From positions 1-32,068 of the forward strand of contig DVHZ01000161.1 in assembly GCA_018711685.1 (NCBI GenBank): a stretch of 32,068 nucleotides of DNA. The letters run 5' to 3'. This document shows positions 31,232-32,068 of the stretch, piece after piece; positions within the stretch are counted from its first letter, which is position 1; each line of letters begins with the position of its first letter. Source of the DNA: Candidatus Excrementavichristensenella intestinipullorum. GTDB lineage: Bacteria > Bacillota > Clostridia > Christensenellales > Aristaeellaceae. The notes under the pieces were generated by a model that worked only from the letters and a program-made list of their open reading frames with translations, did not search any database and was not told where the DNA came from. The position numbers and the translations under genes are program-made.

Positions 31232-31687
31232 ATGAATACCTATCTGAAGGTGTACCGATGGGCCCTGGGCATGAAGCTGCACATGGGCATCTATACCCTG
31301 TCGCTGTTGGTGTGCAAGATGATTTGGAACTGGACCCAGGGCGTGCTCTCGGTGCAGTCCCTGGATATCCTGACCATATGGGGCGCTTGCCTCCTGTTCG
31401 CCGTGCTGGAAACCCTCATTCTGCCCGCCGGTAAGGATGCGTCCCTCCCCCGCACGGCGGCGTGGGCCGCGGCGGGCAACCTGATCTTTTGCTCCGGAGC
31501 CCTGATCGCCGGATGGTTCCGGGGTATCCCCGGCTGGGGCGCGGCCCTGTTGGTGTTCTTCCTGGAATTCGGCCTGGCGGCCATGTGGTTTGGGGATAAT
31601 GTGGCCATGCGGGCGGACACCGCCCAGCTGAACCAACAACTGCGGGCCTTCCAGCGCCGCCCCAAAGAGCGTCCCTCCCGCCCCTGA
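31232..31687 (+). CDS. DUF3021 membrane protein, partner of LytTR regulator
   Basis: This 151-aa protein has four membrane helices (YTLSLLVCKMIW, ILTIWGACLLFAVLETLIL, AAAGNLIFCSGALIAGWF, WGAALLVFFLEFGLAAMWF) and a basic cytoplasmic tail (LRAFQRRPKERPSRP). Size and layout match DUF3021 proteins that are usually encoded directly after a LytTR gene. The ATG at 31232 follows GAGGGAGG. In related streptococcal pairs (such as HdrRM and BrsRM) the membrane protein inhibits the regulator; here that role is inferred. Confidence 0.85.
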   Translation: MNTYLKVYRWALGMKLHMGIYTLSLLVCKMIWNWTQGVLSVQSLDILTIWGACLLFAVLETLILPAGKDASLPRTAAWAAAGNLIFCSGALIAGWFRGIPGWGAALLVFFLEFGLAAMWFGDNVAMRADTAQLNQQLRAFQRRPKERPSRP

Positions 31688-31807
31688 TTTTCCCCGCCCG
31701 GTGAAAGCACCGCCATGGTCCGCGCCCTGGCCAAGCTGCCGTCTAGAATCTTTCAACGCCGGCACAAAGCGCCGAGCAGCGCCCCCCTGGGTTTGTTTTC
31801 CTTCCCC

Positions 31808-31836
31808 CGCCCGGAAAAAACCGGGCGTTTTCTCTT
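31808..31836 (+). terminator. intrinsic terminator of the LytTR-DUF3021 pair
   Basis: CGCCCGG (31808-31814) pairs with CCGGGCG (31821-31827) around an A6 loop, followed by TTTTCTCTT. It lies 120 nt past the stop. The region 31837-31960 is A/T-rich and I see no gene in it. Confidence 0.85.
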
Positions 31837-31966
31837 GAATTGCCTTTCTTTCCCTAATCCTGCATTGAATCCGTCATGTCCTTTTTGATTTTTATGCATT
31901 TTATTCAAAATATCCCGCAGAACTTAGACTTAAAGGTTAAAATTTATAGATACAGTAAAATGTGCT

Positions 31967-31995
31967 TTGCAATGTGACGCTGGAGTGGCTATAAT
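31967..31995 (+). promoter_or_regulatory. promoter of the gene starting at the window edge
   Basis: TTGCAA (31967-31972) and a perfect TATAAT (31990-31995) are spaced by 17 nt, preceded by an A/T-rich stretch. A 7-bp hairpin (32005-32011 with 32030-32036) lies in the leader. Confidence 0.8.
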
Positions 31996-32062
31996 GCTCT
32001 CCATAAACAGGCGCAGCGCGGAGCGCCGGCCTGTTTTCAAGAAGGAACGGAGATATGAAACG

Positions 32063-32068
32063 ATGAAA
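32063..32068 (+). CDS. start of an unidentified gene, cut by the window end
   Basis: AAGGAACGGAG (32042-32052) precedes ATG at 32055 and 32063. The first ATG meets TGA after three codons (ATGAAACGATGA), so the second ATG, which overlaps that TGA, is the likely start. Only two codons are visible, so no product can be named. Confidence 0.35.

Noticed and set aside
1-32068. CRISPR arrays, insertion sequences, phage genes, attachment sites
   Set aside because: No regularly spaced direct repeats, transposase or integrase motifs, or phage structural proteins were seen. The tRNA at 5107-5182 has no visible repeat of its 3' end to suggest an integrated element.

Overview
The window is a GC-rich (roughly 60-65% by eye), gene-dense bacterial segment. 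Strong Shine-Dalgarno sites (AGGAGG/GGAGG types), TTGACA/TATAAT promoters, a DUF2953-GerW (YtfI-YtfJ) sporulation-type pair, a PPi-type phosphofructokinase and the block DUF512-der-plsY point to Bacillota, probably an uncultured high-GC endospore-forming Clostridia such as a gut lineage. The lineage is inference. No transposase, phage gene, CRISPR array or rRNA was seen.

Layout. (1) 1-4.93 kb, minus: a four-gene operon DUF512 radical-SAM protein > der > plsY > xylB. (2) 5.1 kb: tRNA-Arg(CCG) with a clear promoter and terminator. (3) 5.4-13.0 kb, minus: two tandem copies of one module, each with a large secreted protein, two ABC-2 permeases and an ATPase in the same order. The upstream copy also carries a small secreted protein followed by a strong hairpin. 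(4) 13.3-15.2 kb, plus and divergent from (3): an ECF-type sigma factor fused in frame to a membrane DUF4367-type anti-sigma protein, then another small secreted protein. Regions 3 and 4 together are the best candidate for an undescribed system: a sigma/anti-sigma-controlled envelope or peptide export/immunity locus. (5) 15.4-18.6 kb, minus: an exported FMN/FAD fumarate-reductase-like flavoprotein and PPi-phosphofructokinase. (6) 18.9-19.8 kb, plus: DUF2953 and GerW. (7) 19.96-21.35 kb: a secreted M14 carboxypeptidase. (8) 21.5-26.8 kb: a sugar/arabinoside locus (AraC regulator, solute-binding protein, two permeases, GH127 enzyme) that looks broken in three places. The regulator and binding-protein genes are both truncated at one shared junction near 22173, the permease start is out of frame at a G7 run, and an in-frame TGA cuts off a family-like tail of the GH127. 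(9) 27.0-28.4 kb: pyruvate kinase with a 17-bp terminator stem. (10) 28.6-30.7 kb: a TetR-controlled ABC-2 exporter whose consensus promoter abuts a 28-bp dyad. (11) 30.8-31.7 kb: a LytTR regulator with its DUF3021 membrane partner. The window ends just inside the next gene.

Together the genes combine housekeeping functions (ribosome assembly, lipid synthesis, glycolysis) with accessory envelope, export and sugar-use functions. All family calls come from reading motifs in the translations; no database search was run.
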